A stretch of DNA of 64,000 nt from Arachidicoccus sp. GTDB taxonomy: Bacteria > Bacteroidota > Bacteroidia > Chitinophagales > Chitinophagaceae. Made by a program: the position numbers and the translations under genes. The stretch is taken from the NCBI GenBank assembly GCA_028283605.1, contig JAPWKH010000033.1:310001-374000 (forward strand). The letters are read 5' to 3'. Positions 1 to 8,968 of this stretch are shown here, piece by piece; within the stretch, counting starts at the first letter, position 1; every line of letters starts with the position of its first letter. Under the pieces are notes generated by a model. The model was given only the letters and a program-made list of their open reading frames with translations. It ran no database searches and had not been told where the DNA came from.

Positions 1-380
1 AAGACAGTGCAAGAAAAATTAATTGGAAAATAACAGATGAAATAAGAGACATCGCAGGCTTTCATTGCAGGCGTGCCAATGCCATTATCATGGATTCTAT
101 ATATGTAGTCGCTTTTTATAGTCCTGAAATTCTTACAAGCGGCGGCCCTGAATCATTTAACGGATTGCCGGGTATGATATTGGGCGTAGCGCTTCCGCAT
201 GATCATGTTACCTGGTTCGCAACCAAAGTGTCTGTAAATCCTCCTGTTGCAGAGAGCGATATTACGCCGCCAAATAAAGGTAAAGAATATTCAAACAAAG
301 AATATTTTGACAAGATAAAAGCAAGCATGCACGATTGGGGAAAATCAGGATCCATGATTCTTCAAAACGCCATGTATTAA
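1..380 (+). CDS. GLPGLI family protein, C-terminal part
   Basis: The frame is open from base 3, so the gene begins outside the window and only about the last 125 residues are seen. The piece reads W-K-I-T-D-E, then H-C-R-R-A, then GLPGMILGV, which is the order of conserved elements in the Bacteroidota GLPGLI family (TIGR01200). The first in-window ATG, at base 90, lies inside the conserved part and is not the real start. Members are exported proteins of unknown function, often found in several copies. A second, decayed copy of the same region lies at 51134-51265. Confidence 0.8.
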   Translation, partial: DSARKINWKITDEIRDIAGFHCRRANAIIMDSIYVVAFYSPEILTSGGPESFNGLPGMILGVALPHDHVTWFATKVSVNPPVAESDITPPNKGKEYSNKEYFDKIKASMHDWGKSGSMILQNAMY

Positions 381-528
381 ATGTTACGGAAGGTATTTTA
401 GCATTTTTTGTATGGATGAATAAAACCTCGCTTATCATTTCCCCGTGTTATAAAAATTATCATGCCCGGTTTCATCAATAAGAGTAATTTCGCTGTTCAT
501 CCGTTTTGCTATTGTAAAAAATTATTCA

Positions 529-1401
529 ATGAAATCTGGGTTTGTAAATATTTTCGGGAAGCCTAATGCCGGTAAAAGTACTTTGTTAAACGGTTTGATG
601 GGAGAGAAGCTCGCAATAGTTTCCAATAAAGTACAAACTACGAGACATCGAATCAAAGGTTTTTTGACTAAAGAAAACGAATACCAGATTATTTTTTCAG
701 ATACGCCGGGCATTATCGAGCCAAAGTATAAGCTGCATGAAAAAATGATGAACGCAGTAAAATCTGCTTTGGAAGATGCAGATGTAGCTTTGTTAATAGT
801 TGATATTAATGACGATTTGGAAGAATGCAACCATATATTCTCTTCATTGAAGTTAAAAGTGCCTTGCATTGTAGTTTTAAACAAAATTGATAAGGCAAAA
901 ATTAGCGATATAGAAAAGGCAAAGAATTATTTTGCTGCACAACCATACTGTAAAAGCACGATTGAAATATCGGCATTGCAACAAACCGGATTTGAAGCAT
1001 TACTCACAGAAATTATTGCCTTACTTCCGGAAGGAAATCCTTTCTATAACAATGATGACCTAACCGATTTGCCCACAAAATTTTTTACAGGAGAAATTAT
1101 TCGTGAAAAAATTTATCAGCTTTTCGGCGATGAAATTCCATATCATAGCGCAGTTATGGTAAATGAGTTTAAAGAGAAAAATACTTTGATAAAAATCCAG
1201 GCAGATATCATAGTGCAGCGAGAAACTCAAAAAGTAATTCTTATAGGAGAAGGAGGGAAGATGATTAAACAAATAGGAACGCTTGCCCGTACTGATATAG
1301 AAACTTTTTTAGGGCAAAAAGTTTTTCTTGAATTGTTTGTAAAAGTAAGACCCAAATGGCGGGAGAATGATATGCAATTAAAAGAATATGGCTATAACTA
1401 A
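529..1401 (+). CDS. era: GTPase Era
   Basis: Era is a GTPase that binds 16S rRNA through a KH domain and helps mature the 30S subunit. The 290-residue length is typical. The P-loop is GKPNAGKS (residues 10-17), switch I holds QTTRHR, G3 is DTPG (58-61), G4 is NKID (118-121), and the last 80 residues form a KH domain with the IGEGGKMIKQIG signature. The ATG at 529 puts the P-loop at the usual distance from the N-terminus. The gene appears monocistronic here. Confidence 0.97.
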   Translation: MKSGFVNIFGKPNAGKSTLLNGLMGEKLAIVSNKVQTTRHRIKGFLTKENEYQIIFSDTPGIIEPKYKLHEKMMNAVKSALEDADVALLIVDINDDLEECNHIFSSLKLKVPCIVVLNKIDKAKISDIEKAKNYFAAQPYCKSTIEISALQQTGFEALLTEIIALLPEGNPFYNNDDLTDLPTKFFTGEIIREKIYQLFGDEIPYHSAVMVNEFKEKNTLIKIQADIIVQRETQKVILIGEGGKMIKQIGTLARTDIETFLGQKVFLELFVKVRPKWRENDMQLKEYGYN

Positions 1402-1546
1402 AACAGATTTAGCTCTATGGTCGTATTTTTTAATTATCTGATGAATTGAAAATCAACGTCCAACAAATTCAAAATACGTATTAATCTCCTAAAAAATAAT
1501 ATCGTATAACTTCTCCTTAAGTTCACGACACACCATACACAACAAA

Positions 1547-1576
1547 AATTCCCGACACCTTTATGCATCGGGAATT
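1547..1576 (-). terminator. Intrinsic terminator of the small lipoprotein gene
   Basis: Nine-base-pair perfect stem (AATTCCCGA at 1547-1555 with TCGGGAATT at 1568-1576). On the minus strand it is followed by a T-rich run (1541-1548). A second, weaker A/T hairpin lies at 1585-1607, closer to the gene end. Confidence 0.7.
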
Positions 1577-1632
1577 CGTTTTCTAAAAAGGTTTTAGAAA
1601 ACCTTTTTATTATACAAGTTTTGAAATAAAAC

Positions 1633-1860
1633 TTATTTCTTGATAGAATCTTTAACAGCTTTAGCTGTAGAATCTATTGTTTTTGCAGCAGAATCTGCAG
1701 TAGCTTTTACAGAATCAGCAGCAGCTGTTGCTGTAGCTTGAACTGAATCCGCAGCAGCATTTGCAGTAGAGTCAGCAGCTTCAGCAGCTGTAGAACCACC
1801 GCCACAAGATGTTAATGCGATGCCTAAACCTAATACGGTAACAAAGAATAACTTTTTCAT
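1633..1860 (-). CDS. Small Ala/Asp/Ser-rich repeat lipoprotein
   Basis: A 75-residue protein with a lipoprotein signal peptide whose lipobox is L-T-S-C (Cys at residue 19). The mature part is almost entirely an imperfect repeat of the type A-D-S-x-x-A/K with no aromatic residues and ends in Ile-Lys-Lys. The composition predicts one long helix. Small size, lipid anchor, heptad-like repeats and a C-terminal lysine recall the layout of Braun's lipoprotein, but the sequence is not homologous by eye and this role is only a guess. It has its own terminator and faces away from the ECF gene at 2010. Confidence 0.75.
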   Translation of the reverse strand: MKKLFFVTVLGLGIALTSCGGGSTAAEAADSTANAAADSVQATATAAADSVKATADSAAKTIDSTAKAVKDSIKK

Positions 1861-2009
1861 TTTTGTTTAATTTTAATTTTTATAAAAATTTCTATAGTTA
1901 ATACTGAAATAAAAAAAAGGTAACCTATCATTTTTCATTTTTTTTTAAAAAATATTTTAGCACTGTTTTTGGGTTACTTTTACGCACTTTTAGAATAAAA
2001 AGAAGATTT

Positions 2010-2582
2010 GTGAAATCAGAAAGAACAGAACAGGAACTGTTAGATGGATTGGCAAATAACGATACCGGCGCAATTGAAACTATTTATGCAAATAATTTCA
2101 ATACGATTTTATCTCTTGTGGTTAATAATAATGGATCGTATGACGATGCAAGGGATATATTTCAGGAAGCAATGGTAGTGTTATATGAAAAAGTAAAAAC
2201 GGGAAGTTTTGCATTATCAAGCCAGCTAAAAACTTATCTGTATGCCGTGAGCAGGCGGCTATGGTTAAAAAGGCTCCAATTGCATGGAAAATATTTCGTG
2301 TCGTCAGAATTTGAAATAGATGAAAGCAGTTTTTCGGCTACGGAAGATATTGCTGATGCAAAAGAAAAAGATGCGGCGTACGAAATAATGGAGGTGGCTT
2401 TAAGTAAATTGGGCGAACCATGTAAAAGTTTATTAGAATCTTTCTACATCCATAAAAAGGGAATGAATGAATTGGCAGATATGTTCGGATATACCAATAC
2501 AGATAACGCCAAGACACAGAAATATAAATGTTTGATGCGCTTAAAGAAAATATTCTTTGCGCAATATAAAATAAAGGAGTAA
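2010..2582 (+). CDS. ECF-type RNA polymerase sigma factor
   Basis: A 190-residue sigma-70 family protein with region 2 (around residues 20-90, including the D-A-R-D-I-F-Q-E-A element) and region 4 (around 120-185). The GTG at 2010 is chosen because no in-frame ATG precedes region 2. The next gene begins four bases after the stop, so the two are surely co-transcribed. That gene encodes a membrane protein with an anti-sigma-like N-terminus, its likely partner. Region 4 is divergent: the usual E-I-A helix is replaced by N-E-L-A-D-M-F. Confidence 0.9.
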   Translation: MKSERTEQELLDGLANNDTGAIETIYANNFNTILSLVVNNNGSYDDARDIFQEAMVVLYEKVKTGSFALSSQLKTYLYAVSRRLWLKRLQLHGKYFVSSEFEIDESSFSATEDIADAKEKDAAYEIMEVALSKLGEPCKSLLESFYIHKKGMNELADMFGYTNTDNAKTQKYKCLMRLKKIFFAQYKIKE

Positions 2583-2586
2583 AACC

Positions 2587-3672
2587 ATGAGCGAGTTTTA
2601 TTTAACGGAAAGTATTGAAAGATATATCAACGGCGAAATGCTTCCGGAAGAAAAAGCATATTTCGAGCAAATGCGCGCGCAAAATCCTGAACTTAACCAA
2701 ATGATTGCGGAGCATCGTTCCTTTACTCATACACTTTCCTCTTTCGCAAATAATAAAAGTTTCAAAGCTGCATTAAACGATATTCACAATAGGCTTGTGG
2801 AGGAAAATGTAATTCCTTCCAAAGAAGACGGCTTAAAAATTACGTGGTGGCAGCGTTACAGAAAAATTACCGGCATTGCTGCTTGCATTGCAGGCCTCAC
2901 AGCGCTTATCATCAGCGGTGTTATTTCTTTCTTTACACCGAATAAAATAAAGATCGAGCAATTAAGCCGGCAGGTAAATGAATTGCAAAAGACACAGGCT
3001 TTTCAATCTTCAAAAATTACAGAGGTAACCAAAATGCCCAAAAACGCTGTTGTTACAAGCGGCGGCTCTGCTTTCCTTATTGATGGAGAAGGTTATTTAG
3101 TTACTAATGCGCATGTATTAAAAGGTTCTCATGCAGTTGTAGCCAACAACGACGGGCACGAATTTAATACCGATATCATATTTGTAGATAATACAAGGGA
3201 TTTGGCTGTTTTGAAAATTACAGATAAAGATTACAAGCCTTCACGTATTATTCCCTATGACATAAAAGGCGCGGAAGAAGATTTGGGCACCGATGTTTTT
3301 ACGCTCGGATACCCGACCAATGATGTTACTTACAACAAAGGTTACATAAGCGCACTAAAAGGATTCAACGGAGATACAAGCACTTTTTCAATTTCATTAT
3401 TGGCAAATCCCGGCAATTCCGGGGGGCCGGTGTTCAACAGGAACGGCGATGTGATAGGCATTCTAAGTACGCGCGAAGCAAATGCGCAAGGCGTTACTTT
3501 CGTTATAAAATCGAAAGAGGTTTTCAAAATGCTTAAACAATGGCGCGATACCGACTCAAGCGCAATAGGAAGAATCAGCGTATCCAACAGAAATAATTTG
3601 AAAGGATATAACAGAGTTGAACAAATCAATAAATTATCGAATTACGTTTTTAATGTAAAAGCGTATAATTAA
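2587..3672 (+). CDS. Membrane-anchored trypsin-like serine protease with anti-sigma-like N-terminus
   Basis: 361 residues. Residues 1-90 resemble the cytoplasmic N-terminus of Bacteroidota anti-sigma factors (I-x-x-Y-x-x-G-E-M-x-x-E-E, then an acidic helix). One transmembrane helix lies at about 94-117, then a short coiled coil (120-140). Residues 150-325 form an S1C/HtrA-type protease with a complete triad: His176 in TNAHVL, Asp205 in RDLAVLKI and Ser278 in GNSGGPV. No PDZ domain follows. The protease should sit in the periplasm while the N-terminus faces the sigma factor encoded four bases upstream. A combined anti-sigma and envelope-sensing protease is inferred from order and topology, not shown. 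Confidence 0.85.
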   Translation: MSEFYLTESIERYINGEMLPEEKAYFEQMRAQNPELNQMIAEHRSFTHTLSSFANNKSFKAALNDIHNRLVEENVIPSKEDGLKITWWQRYRKITGIAACIAGLTALIISGVISFFTPNKIKIEQLSRQVNELQKTQAFQSSKITEVTKMPKNAVVTSGGSAFLIDGEGYLVTNAHVLKGSHAVVANNDGHEFNTDIIFVDNTRDLAVLKITDKDYKPSRIIPYDIKGAEEDLGTDVFTLGYPTNDVTYNKGYISALKGFNGDTSTFSISLLANPGNSGGPVFNRNGDVIGILSTREANAQGVTFVIKSKEVFKMLKQWRDTDSSAIGRISVSNRNNLKGYNRVEQINKLSNYVFNVKAYN

Positions 3673-3854
3673 GTTATCCAATTTTTTAATTTCTTAAATA
3701 TTCGTTTTTTATAAAAACGGTCGATTTATTTGGGCCTTTATATATCATATCTTTATCCACGCACAACCATTAGCTTCATTCCAAATATTTAGATGCAATC
3801 TATTGCTTAAGCTTATTCTTTATTAAGGAATCAAAGTCATATATTTTTCAATTT

Positions 3855-3884
3855 TTTGTTATTCAATAGTTTCTGCTAATTTTG
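3855..3884 (+). promoter_or_regulatory. Candidate Bacteroidota housekeeping promoter upstream of fabH
   Basis: TTTG at 3855-3858, an 18-base spacer and TAATTTTG at 3877-3884 match the Bacteroidota TTTG/TAnnTTTG consensus. It would give a leader of about 210 bases before the fabH start. The rest of the 3673-4099 interval is AT-rich with no frame resembling a gene. Confidence 0.45.
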
Positions 3885-4099
3885 TTTCGTTCATTTTTAT
3901 AAAATGAAACTTAAATAAAATGTTTAGCTCAAATATTATTCTGGAAAAAAATAAATTGTATGATTTCCCGTAATAAAGATGGAAGAAAATAAAGTGCTAA
4001 ACACATAATAATTATTAAACCTGAACTTGATGAGTTAACACAATAATTTCTGAATAAAAAAGAAATATATTATGTGAGAATAAATTTAAAAAATTACGA

Positions 4100-5110
4100 A
4101 TGAATAAATTAAGAGCAGCAATTACATGTGTAGGAGGTTATTTACCCGAAACCAAACTAACCAATCAGGATCTTGAAAAAATGGTAGATACTACAGATGA
4201 ATGGATTACCACCCGATCGGGAATAAAAGAAAGAAGAATATTAAAAACGCCGGGTGCTGCAAGCAGCGATATGGCGGCGCCGGCAATAGAAGAAATACTC
4301 AGGAAAAAAAATATAAGCCCGCTTGAAATAGATTGTATCATCTGCGCTACTGTAACGCCCGATATGATTTTTCCTGCAACAGCCAACATTATAAGCGATA
4401 AAATAGGTGCAAAAAATGCATTCGGTTTTGATTTGGAAGCAGCATGCAGCGGCTTTTTATACGCATTGACAGTTGGCGCCGGCCTCATAGAAAGCGGGCG
4501 ATATAAAAAAATAATTGTTGTAGGCGTAGATAAAATGAGTTCTATAATTGATTACACAGACAGGACTACATGCATTATTTTCGGAGATGGGGCAGGAGCT
4601 GTATTGTTAGAAGCAGACACTAACGGTAATGGTTTAATAGATGCCGTTTTAAAAAGCGATGGCTCCGGACGATATCATCTTCACATGAAAGCCGGTGGCT
4701 CCTTAAATCCACCAACCCATGAAACGATAAATAACAAAGAACATTTCGTTTATCAGGAAGGGAAATATGTATTTAAATATGCGGTTACAGGAATGGCAGA
4801 TGTAAGCCAGGAGCTCATGGAAAAAAACAACCTTACCGGAGATGATATCGACTGGCTCGCGCCGCATCAGGCCAATCTGAGAATTATTGAAGCTACGCGA
4901 GAGCGTATAGGCATTCCCAAAGAAAAAGTAATGATAAACATTCACAAATACGGCAATACAACAGCAGCTACCATTCCTTTGTGTTTATGGGAATGGGAAA
5001 ACAGACTTAAAGTTGGCGATAATATTATATTAGCCGCTTTCGGCGGCGGCTTTACATGGGGAGCAGCATACCTTAAATGGGCGTACGATGCTAATTTCCA
5101 AACGAAATGA
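4100..5110 (+). CDS. fabH: 3-oxoacyl-ACP synthase III
   Basis: Condenses an acyl-CoA primer with malonyl-ACP to start fatty acid synthesis. At 336 residues it has the family length and all catalytic residues: Cys116 in E-A-A-C-S-G-F, His256 in PHQAN and Asn286 in GNTTAAT, plus the GGGFTWGA end motif. The ATG at 4100 gives the usual N-terminus. It is not part of a wider fab cluster here. A FabH-like enzyme for another starter unit cannot be excluded from sequence alone. Confidence 0.95.
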   Translation: MNKLRAAITCVGGYLPETKLTNQDLEKMVDTTDEWITTRSGIKERRILKTPGAASSDMAAPAIEEILRKKNISPLEIDCIICATVTPDMIFPATANIISDKIGAKNAFGFDLEAACSGFLYALTVGAGLIESGRYKKIIVVGVDKMSSIIDYTDRTTCIIFGDGAGAVLLEADTNGNGLIDAVLKSDGSGRYHLHMKAGGSLNPPTHETINNKEHFVYQEGKYVFKYAVTGMADVSQELMEKNNLTGDDIDWLAPHQANLRIIEATRERIGIPKEKVMINIHKYGNTTAATIPLCLWEWENRLKVGDNIILAAFGGGFTWGAAYLKWAYDANFQTK

Positions 5111-5242
5111 TAAAAGGCATATTTCTTGAAAAACAAAGCCTTGTATATTTTTTTATTAAACTATATCTTGTTATTTTTATAACTGATATAACCTATAAAA
5201 CAGCGCTGTACAAGACATCGATTTAAATAAAATATTAGGTGT

Positions 5243-5515
5243 ATGAAAAACAATCAAAAATTTTTATCCGGTTTATTATTAGGCGCAGCCGTGGGCGCGG
5301 TAGCCGCCGTTTTTCTTCAGGGAGAAAAAGGGCAGGAATTATTATCAACAGCAAAAAAAGGAATTAAAGATGCTGCTTCTGATTTAAAAAACGGTATAGA
5401 AAACATAGATAATACTTTTGAAAACTGGATAAGTAAAGGTCGCAATCTCATTGCCGAGTTGAAGAATAAAACCAATTCGGAAGACATTGATGATTATGAA
5501 GAAATTTTTTCCTGA
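5243..5515 (+). CDS. YtxH domain protein
   Basis: A 90-residue protein with a short glycine/alanine-rich hydrophobic N-terminus (G-L-L-L-G-A-A-V-G-A, residues 10-25) followed by charged helices, the YtxH pattern. Members are linked to general stress, with no defined biochemical role. It is followed by a two-helix membrane protein and a 137-residue protein in the same direction; this trio recurs in Bacteroidota and probably acts at the inner membrane. Confidence 0.8.
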   Translation: MKNNQKFLSGLLLGAAVGAVAAVFLQGEKGQELLSTAKKGIKDAASDLKNGIENIDNTFENWISKGRNLIAELKNKTNSEDIDDYEEIFS

Positions 5516-5569
5516 GAAACGTAAATTTCTATTAATCTTAATCTTGCCAAATTGTTTTAAATAAATTTT

Positions 5570-5941
5570 ATGGAAGATAAAAAAGATAATTTTTTTTCAG
5601 ATTATACGGAAACCCTTACCAATTATCTTGATGACAGGTTATTGCTCTTACGATTAAAATCTGTCAAGAAAATATCGTCTATAATAGGTCAGCTGATATG
5701 TATTGCTATTATTATGGGCTTATGCCTTTTAATATTTTTATTTATTAGCGTAATGGCAGGTTTTTTATTAGGGAAATTATTTAAAAGTAATTTTGCAGGT
5801 TTCGGGACGGTTACCGGATTATTTATATTGGCATTGGTAATTATTATAATAAAAAGGAAATGGTTTCAGAAAAGGCTTATTGGCAGTTTTATAATAGATA
5901 TTCTTTTAGACAAAAACGATGATCAAGATGAAGTTGCTTAG
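5570..5941 (+). CDS. Holin-like / phage-holin-superfamily membrane protein
   Basis: 123 residues with two strong transmembrane helices (about 38-66 and 78-98) flanked by a charged N-terminus and an acidic C-terminus. This is the architecture of chromosomal proteins labelled phage holin family (Phage_holin_3_6), which lie next to YtxH genes. No phage genes are nearby, so a lytic role is unlikely. Its 3' end overlaps the next coding region, implying translational coupling. Confidence 0.65.
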   Translation: MEDKKDNFFSDYTETLTNYLDDRLLLLRLKSVKKISSIIGQLICIAIIMGLCLLIFLFISVMAGFLLGKLFKSNFAGFGTVTGLFILALVIIIIKRKWFQKRLIGSFIIDILLDKNDDQDEVA

Positions 5942-6332
5942 TGGAAAAAATATTGACCTTTCGCACATCAATAATCTTTCTGAATTAGATACAGAAATAT
6001 TTAGGGTAAAAAAGCGCATTCAAACTTCTGAAAAAATAATAAAGACCGATGCGAAAAAAATCCCTGTAGAAACCATAAAATCCACACTCGGCGCTGTGCT
6101 TCCAAGGTTTGCCACAGCAAAAGCCGCTGACGAAGCTTTCGGTGCGGTACAAACTTTAGCCGGAGGTATTGTAGCTTCGTTTTTTAACGCAAAAAGAAAT
6201 GGCACTACATTTACGCAAGGCGTAGCAGATACTTTCAGGCAAATCGGGTTTGTAGGAACGGTTAAAGCAATTTTTCAGCTTATCCGGGGAAGAAAGAAAA
6301 AAGCACCTTTTACAAAAAGCGCGAATAAATAA
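5919..6332 (+). CDS. Hypothetical basic protein of the YtxH operon
   Basis: 137 residues, not recognised. It has a charged helical N-terminus (to about residue 50), a weakly hydrophobic Ala/Gly-rich middle (65-90) and a very basic tail (R-G-R-K-K-K). The first ATG (5919) overlaps the upstream gene by 23 bases; the ATG at 5928, three codons later, is equally possible. Position suggests a role with the YtxH and holin-like proteins. Confidence 0.7.
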   Translation: MIKMKLLSGKNIDLSHINNLSELDTEIFRVKKRIQTSEKIIKTDAKKIPVETIKSTLGAVLPRFATAKAADEAFGAVQTLAGGIVASFFNAKRNGTTFTQGVADTFRQIGFVGTVKAIFQLIRGRKKKAPFTKSANK

Positions 6333-6364
6333 TCGGGCTATTATAAAAATATTCTTCCTATAAA

Positions 6365-6398
6365 AAAAGAAGCCTCCTTATAAAAAGCAGCTTCTTTT
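6365..6398 (-). terminator. Terminator between convergent 137-aa and glutamate dehydrogenase genes
   Basis: Nine-base-pair stem (AAAAGAAGC at 6365-6373 with GCTTCTTTT at 6390-6398) and a 16-base loop. Read on the minus strand it ends in a run of T, fitting the gene at 6427; it may also work for the plus-strand operon. Confidence 0.65.
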
Positions 6399-6426
6399 CA
6401 TCAAACAAAAAATGAAAAAATATTTA

Positions 6427-7842
6427 TTACGGGAAAATGCCTAATTCATCATAAGCGGTTCCTACTTTATTGATGGCAACTATAAAAGCAGCGGTACGCA
6501 TATTCGGGATTTCAGGATTTGAATCCCATGTTTCCATTATCTCTCGTGTTGCAGATATCATCGTTTCTTCCAAACCGCTGTAAACAAGATCGACTTCATC
6601 GGCTCCATGTTCAATAAATGCACGTTCTGTAGCGTTTACTTTTTTTCCGGTTAATTCTTCTATCTGTCCGAGAATTTGCTTGTTCATATTTTCCGTAAAA
6701 CGTTTTTCCATTCTCCCATATCTTACATGGCTCAAATTTTTCAGCCATTCGAAATAAGAAACGGTAACGCCGCCTGCATTCAAATACATATCCGGAACCA
6801 CGACAATACCTTTCTTATCCAGTATTTCATCAGCTTCTACAGTCAAAGGGCCATTTGCTGCTTCACCAATTATTTTAGCTTTAATGTTTGGAGCGTTTTC
6901 TTTTGTAATCACACTTTCCAAGGCTGCAGGAATAAGAATGTCGCAATCCAATTCCAGCGCATCGCTGCTTTTGATAATATTTTGCGCACCGGCAAAATTA
7001 AGAATGGAGCCTGTCTTTTTTCTGTGCTGAAACACTTCTTCTTCATTCAATCCGTTTTCATTGTAGATAGCGCCTTCGTACTCAGCAATGGCAATTACTT
7101 TTGCGCCGTAAGCACGGAAAAACTTTGCAGTATGAAACCCCACATTTCCCATCCCTTGTACAATTACTCTTTTATCTTTTATGCCAAGGGAAAGACCGAG
7201 CTTATCCATTACCTTATGTGTGTTGCATACTTCGCGGATACCATAGAAAACACCAAGCCCTGTAGCTTCGGTACGTCCGCGTACGCCTCCTTGCGATACA
7301 GGCTTTCCGGTAACGCAGCCGGCAGCATCCACTTCGCCGGGATGTAGAGAAGAATACGTATCAAGTATCCACGCCATTTCTCGTGCGCCTGTTCCGTAAT
7401 CGGGTGCAGGAACATCTATACCGGGACCGATAAAATTTTTCTTTACCAGCTCGGATGTGTAGCGCCGCGTAATTTTTTGCAATTCAAATTCGCTGTAATT
7501 TTTCGGATTAATTTTTATGCCGCCTTTGCCTCCGCCGAAAGGTACATTTACGATAGCGCATTTATAAGTCATTAATGCCGCAAGCGCCATTACTTCATCC
7601 TGGTTTACCGCATCGCTGAAACGTATGCCGCCTTTGCATGGTGTTTTATGATGTGAATGTTGCACACGGTAGGCTTCAATTACCTCTATTGAATCATCGT
7701 CTCTTTTTAAAGGAAATTTTATACGCAGAACAGAATTGGCTGCTTTTATTTGTTCTAATATGCCGTTTGGCCATTGCGTAAATTTTGCTGCTTTGTCAAA
7801 GCTTTTATTTACATTTTCAAAAAAACTGATTGGGTTTGACAT
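6427..7842 (-). CDS. gdhA: Glu/Leu/Phe/Val-type glutamate dehydrogenase
   Basis: 471 residues; interconverts glutamate and 2-oxoglutarate plus ammonia. The substrate-binding lysines are in M-T-Y-K94 and GGGK106, the catalytic Asp is in V-P-A-P-D148, and the dinucleotide fold is GMGNVG (230-235). An acidic residue at the end of the second strand (A-E254-Y) suggests NAD+ rather than NADP+, an inference. The gene stands alone and is divergent from nothing close by. The symbol follows general usage; the family does not separate gdhA and rocG types by eye. Confidence 0.93.
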   Translation of the reverse strand: MSNPISFFENVNKSFDKAAKFTQWPNGILEQIKAANSVLRIKFPLKRDDDSIEVIEAYRVQHSHHKTPCKGGIRFSDAVNQDEVMALAALMTYKCAIVNVPFGGGKGGIKINPKNYSEFELQKITRRYTSELVKKNFIGPGIDVPAPDYGTGAREMAWILDTYSSLHPGEVDAAGCVTGKPVSQGGVRGRTEATGLGVFYGIREVCNTHKVMDKLGLSLGIKDKRVIVQGMGNVGFHTAKFFRAYGAKVIAIAEYEGAIYNENGLNEEEVFQHRKKTGSILNFAGAQNIIKSSDALELDCDILIPAALESVITKENAPNIKAKIIGEAANGPLTVEADEILDKKGIVVVPDMYLNAGGVTVSYFEWLKNLSHVRYGRMEKRFTENMNKQILGQIEELTGKKVNATERAFIEHGADEVDLVYSGLEETMISATREIMETWDSNPEIPNMRTAAFIVAINKVGTAYDELGIFP

Positions 7843-7947
7843 GTTATGAATATTTATTTAAATGTTGATGGCTTATAAGTACGTTTTATTTACAAATATT
7901 CGTTAAGAATTGTATGAGAAAATTTTAAAAAAAGGAATAAAGATTGA

Positions 7948-8178
7948 TTATTCATTTTTCTTTTCGAGCTTGGAAATTTTATTATCCAGATTAAATAAAT
8001 AAATAAAAAGACCGATTAAGATTACTAAAACCACGGCAACCACTACATAAATTTTGCCATTGCTGTTCATGAAATCGGTTGGCGCATTGGTACTGTCTGT
8101 TTGTTGTTGTGCAAAAGAAAAAATGCTCATTAAACAAAGCGCAATTACCAATAGTGGTTTTTTAATAATGTTATTCAA
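7948..8178 (-). CDS. CcmD family protein
   Basis: 76 residues: a signal-peptide-like N-terminus (cleavage near A-Q-Q), a short polar stretch, one transmembrane helix (about 43-63) and a charged coiled tail ending in K-L-E-K-K-N-E. Size, topology and position 17 bases after ccmC identify it as the Bacteroidota CcmD-like partner in haem delivery for cytochrome c maturation. No ccmA, ccmB or ccmE is present in this window. Confidence 0.8.
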   Translation of the reverse strand: MNNIIKKPLLVIALCLMSIFSFAQQQTDSTNAPTDFMNSNGKIYVVVAVVLVILIGLFIYLFNLDNKISKLEKKNE

Positions 8179-8195
8179 GCGAAAATATTTTTGAG

Positions 8196-8867
8196 TTATG
8201 CTAATTTTTTTTCGAGTAATAATTTATAACGAACGCGCAAGGTGGCAATCCACACGCCTAACAAAGTCCAGCCGATAAATGCAGGATACATTACCAGCTT
8301 TAATGATTGCGAAGTATCATTTGGATTCAATCCGGGATTTCCTTCGCTGCCCAAACCGCCGGGATGCAGGCTTTCCGTCATTCTCGGTAAAATATATAAC
8401 GTTGGGAACAACATGCAAAACGCGAAAATATTATACACTGCGCCAATTTTTCCGCGTTGGTCAATATTATTAATAGAGCCTCGCAATACAAAATACGCGC
8501 AATATATTAAAATAGAAATTGCTGTTCCCAATTGCTTTGGATCATCGCTCCAGGCAGCTCCCCATTGGTATTTCGCCCAAATCATTCCCGTAAACAAACC
8601 AAGAAAACTAAACACTAAACCTGTACGCGCAAACTCCAATGAAAAAATATCGTCTTTCGGATTTTGTGAGCGTAAATATTTAACTGCATACACAACGGAA
8701 ATGCTGAGAATAACTGTCATGGCTATCCACATAGGCACATGAAAAAACGTGTTGCGGATAGACTGTTGCAGCCGCCCGTCAAGCGATGGCACTTTTACCA
8801 AAAAGCCATACGAGCCAACGTACAACAAAATAATTACCGTAAGAATTTTCCACCAGCTTTTTCTCAT
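8196..8867 (-). CDS. ccmC: Cytochrome c biogenesis protein CcmC/CcsA
   Basis: 223 residues and about six transmembrane helices. It carries a tryptophan-rich haem-handling loop, W-G-A-A-W-S-D-D-P, and histidines in adjacent helices (F-F-H-V-P and L-H-P-G). The W-W-D signature is degenerate compared with proteobacterial CcmC (S-D-D-P instead of V-W-D-P/A), as seen in many Bacteroidota members. It is first in a two-gene operon with the CcmD-like gene. Confidence 0.88.
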   Translation of the reverse strand: MRKSWWKILTVIILLYVGSYGFLVKVPSLDGRLQQSIRNTFFHVPMWIAMTVILSISVVYAVKYLRSQNPKDDIFSLEFARTGLVFSFLGLFTGMIWAKYQWGAAWSDDPKQLGTAISILIYCAYFVLRGSINNIDQRGKIGAVYNIFAFCMLFPTLYILPRMTESLHPGGLGSEGNPGLNPNDTSQSLKLVMYPAFIGWTLLGVWIATLRVRYKLLLEKKLA

Positions 8868-8896
8868 CAGAGTACTTATCGTGATTTAATCGGACG

Positions 8897-8924
8897 CAAA
8901 ATTAGTGAAAAGAATTAGTGCAAA
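8897..8924 (-). promoter_or_regulatory. Candidate promoter of ccmC
   Basis: On the minus strand, TTTG (8924-8921), a 16-base spacer and TAATTTTG (8904-8897). The -7 box is exact; the spacer is shorter than the usual 18-20. It lies about 30 bases upstream of the start codon. Confidence 0.35.
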
Positions 8925-8968
8925 CATCTGTTAGTAAATAAAATTTTTATAAATCGTTTTAGGAATAT

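Noticed and set aside
5570-6332. Prophage origin of the holin-like gene
   Set aside because: No capsid, tail, integrase or lysin genes are near, and the YtxH linkage fits a host gene.
6676-7347. 223-codon open frame opposite glutamate dehydrogenase
   Set aside because: It is the antisense of a well-conserved gene, is rich in Phe, Cys and His and shows no family pattern.
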